Source: Halobacillus halophilus (GTDB lineage Bacteria > Bacillota > Bacilli > Bacillales > Halobacillaceae). From it: 54,348 bases of DNA. Made by a program: the position numbers and the translations under genes. Positions 53,126 through 54,348 of the stretch are shown here, one piece after another. The stretch is taken from NCBI RefSeq assembly GCF_020171985.1, contig NZ_JAIVAL010000017.1, forward strand, positions 1 through 54,348. The letters run 5' to 3'. Position 1 is the first letter of the stretch. Each line of letters starts with the position of its first letter. Under the pieces are notes generated by a model. That model ran no database searches. It was not told the DNA's origin and saw only the letters and a list, made by a program, of their open reading frames with translations.

Positions 53126-53139
53126 CTTTTTATTACATA

Positions 53140-53216
53140 GGTCCGGTAGTTCAGTTGGTTAGAATGCCTGCCTGTCACGCAGGAGGTCGCGGGTTCGAGT
53201 CCCGTCCGGACCGCCA
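53140..53216 (+). tRNA. tRNA-Asp (GTC), CCA encoded
   Basis: Acceptor ggtccgg / ccggacc, anticodon GTC in cctGTCacg, ends in GCCA. Confidence 0.95.
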
Positions 53217-53226
53217 CTTTTATGTT

Positions 53227-53301
53227 TGGGCCATAGCCAAGCGGTAAGGCAACGGTTTTTGGTACCGTCATGCGCTGGTTCGAATCCAGCTGGCCCAGCC
53301 A
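53227..53301 (+). tRNA. tRNA-Gln (TTG), CCA encoded
   Basis: Acceptor tgggcca / tggccca, anticodon TTG, ends in GCCA. Confidence 0.95.
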
Positions 53302-53320
53302 TTTTCTTTTGAAAAATGAG

Positions 53321-53349
53321 TTGACAAAAAGCAACGGACGTTATATGAT
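53321..53349 (+). promoter_or_regulatory. Second promoter inside the tRNA array
   Basis: TTGACA (53321-53326), 17 bases, TATGAT (53344-53349), in the 111-base gap between tRNA-Gln and tRNA-Lys. Confidence 0.7.
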
Positions 53350-53412
53350 AGTCCTTGTGCTTTTAACGAAAGCTTGTTGATTTCTCATTAGAAAATAGAT
53401 TGATAACATTGC

Positions 53413-53488
53413 GAGCCATTAGCTCAGTTGGTAGAGCATCTGACTTTTAATCAGAGGGTCGAAGGTTCGAATCCTTCATGGCTCACCA
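53413..53488 (+). tRNA. tRNA-Lys (TTT), CCA encoded
   Basis: Acceptor gagccat / atggctc, anticodon TTT, ends in ACCA. Confidence 0.95.
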
Positions 53489-53497
53489 TTTATTAAC

Positions 53498-53579
53498 GCG
53501 GGTGTGGTGGAATTGGCAGACACGCTAGATTTAGGATCTAGTGCTTCACGGCGTGGGGGTTCAAGTCCCTCCACCCGCA
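53498..53579 (+). tRNA. tRNA-Leu (TAG), no encoded CCA
   Basis: Acceptor gcgggtg / cacccgc, anticodon TAG, long variable arm, discriminator A followed by CT. Confidence 0.95.
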
Positions 53580-53622
53580 CTTTCCAATCACCATGATCAG
53601 CAGCGGATTGTCTTTACAACTT

Positions 53623-53706
<84 letters not shown>

Positions 53707-53728
53707 CTAAGTTTTTTCAAAAAAACCC

Positions 53729-53757
53729 TTGCGTTAAACCGTAAAGCATGTTACATT
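53729..53757 (+). promoter_or_regulatory. Third promoter inside the tRNA array
   Basis: TTGCGT (53729-53734), 17 bases, TACATT (53752-53757), in the 74-base gap between tRNA-Leu(GAG) and tRNA-Arg. Confidence 0.5.
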
Positions 53758-53780
53758 AATAAATGTCGCTTTTTTGATAA

Positions 53781-53857
<77 letters not shown>

Positions 53858-53862
53858 TTATA

Positions 53863-53939
53863 CGGGAAGTAGCTCAGCTTGGTAGAGCACTTGGTTTGGG
53901 ACCAAGGGGTCGCAGGTTCGAATCCTGTCTTCCCGACCA
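53863..53939 (+). tRNA. tRNA-Pro (TGG), CCA encoded
   Basis: Acceptor cgggaag / cttcccg, anticodon TGG, ends in ACCA. Confidence 0.95.
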
Positions 53940-53972
53940 TCGAGCAACTCTTACATTTAATAATTATATATT

Positions 53973-54046
53973 GCGGGTGTAGTTTAGTGGTAAAACCTCA
54001 GCCTTCCAAGCTGATGATGAGGGTTCGATTCCCTTCACCCGCTCCA
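53973..54046 (+). tRNA. tRNA-Gly (TCC), CCA encoded
   Basis: Acceptor gcgggtg / cacccgc, anticodon TCC, ends in TCCA. Confidence 0.95.
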
Positions 54047-54062
54047 TTATTTCTTTAACATT

Positions 54063-54140
<78 letters not shown>

Positions 54141-54147
54141 TGAACAC

Positions 54148-54260
54148 TTTTGATCTTTGAAAACTGAACGAACCAACCAGTACGTCAAGATATTCTTTCA
54201 ATCTAGAAGGAATTCAAACAAGCACATTTGGTGTGCAAAGAGCTAATCAATCTCAACTTT
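54148..54260 (+). promoter_or_regulatory. rRNA operon leader with boxA-like antitermination site
   Basis: gatctttgaaaactgaac (54151-54168) is the conserved leader block found before 16S genes in Bacilli and includes the boxA-like antitermination and processing region. No separate strong promoter is seen between tRNA-Ile and 16S, so read-through from the tRNA array is likely. Confidence 0.7.
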
Positions 54261-54348
54261 TATGGAGAGTTTGATCCTGGCTCAGGACGAACGCTGGCGG
54301 CGTGCCTAATACATGCAAGTCGAGCGCGGGAAGCAAGCGGATCCCCTT
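54261..54348 (+). rRNA. 16S ribosomal RNA, 5' end (cut by the window)
   Basis: tatggagagtttgatcctgg is the universal 16S start, followed by ctcaggacgaacgctggcgg and the V1 region gagcgcgggaagcaagcgga. About 88 bases are present. The V1 text is of Bacillaceae type and, from memory, close to Halobacillus. Confidence 0.97.

Overview
The window is a chromosomal segment of a low-G+C, spore-forming member of the Bacillaceae, most likely a moderately halophilic Halobacillus-like organism. This is inferred from three things. The order cshA, rhomboid, acpS, lipoprotein, alr, ndoAI-ndoA, rsbRSTUVW-sigB-rsbX, tex, cmpA, sprT-like, tRNAs matches the Bacillus subtilis ydb/ydc region. There are two BCCT-type compatible-solute transporters. 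The first ~88 bases of a 16S rRNA gene are typical of the group.

Layout. 1-1750: the end of a large non-coding repeat, a broken DUF457 gene, and an AimR-like TPR pheromone receptor followed 21 bp later by a 56-residue secreted peptide gene. 1800-10300: BCCT transporter, GNAT, nucleotidyltransferase, DUF2254 protein, a second BCCT transporter behind a good SigB-type promoter, DUF368 protein, thioredoxin-like protein and flavoprotein. 10300-14772: a minus-strand YnjBCD-like ABC import operon ending in a TVP38/TMEM64 protein. 14900-22200: methyltransferase, DUF2164, luciferase-like monooxygenase, a YknW-YknX-like pair, a ~650-bp non-coding repeat element and a MarR-MATE operon. 22400-35950: mostly single metabolic, regulatory and transport genes, including an ABC-F ATPase preceded by a leader ORF and an attenuator. 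36160-41400: cshA, a second full copy of the repeat element, rhomboid, acpS and nnr. 41430-52670: lipoprotein, alr, the EndoA toxin-antitoxin pair, the complete SigB stressosome and partner-switching operon, tex, cmpA and a SprT-like gene. 52770-54348: 12 tRNA genes in one array with three promoter-like sites, running into an rRNA operon.

How it works together. The centrepiece is the SigB general stress system. RsbR and RsbS form the stressosome that holds RsbT; RsbT activates the phosphatase RsbU; RsbU dephosphorylates RsbV; RsbV takes RsbW off SigB; RsbX resets the stressosome. A SigB promoter overlaps the stop of rsbU and would amplify rsbVW-sigB-rsbX. Similar sites lie upstream of the second BCCT transporter, a glutaredoxin-like gene and, less surely, the first BCCT transporter, so osmoprotectant uptake and redox repair may belong to the local SigB regulon.

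The most unusual items are the AimR-like receptor and peptide cassette with no phage genes beside it, the modular non-coding elements with terminal inverted repeats, and the attenuator-like leader of the ABC-F gene. Everything here was read by eye; no search or alignment program was run.
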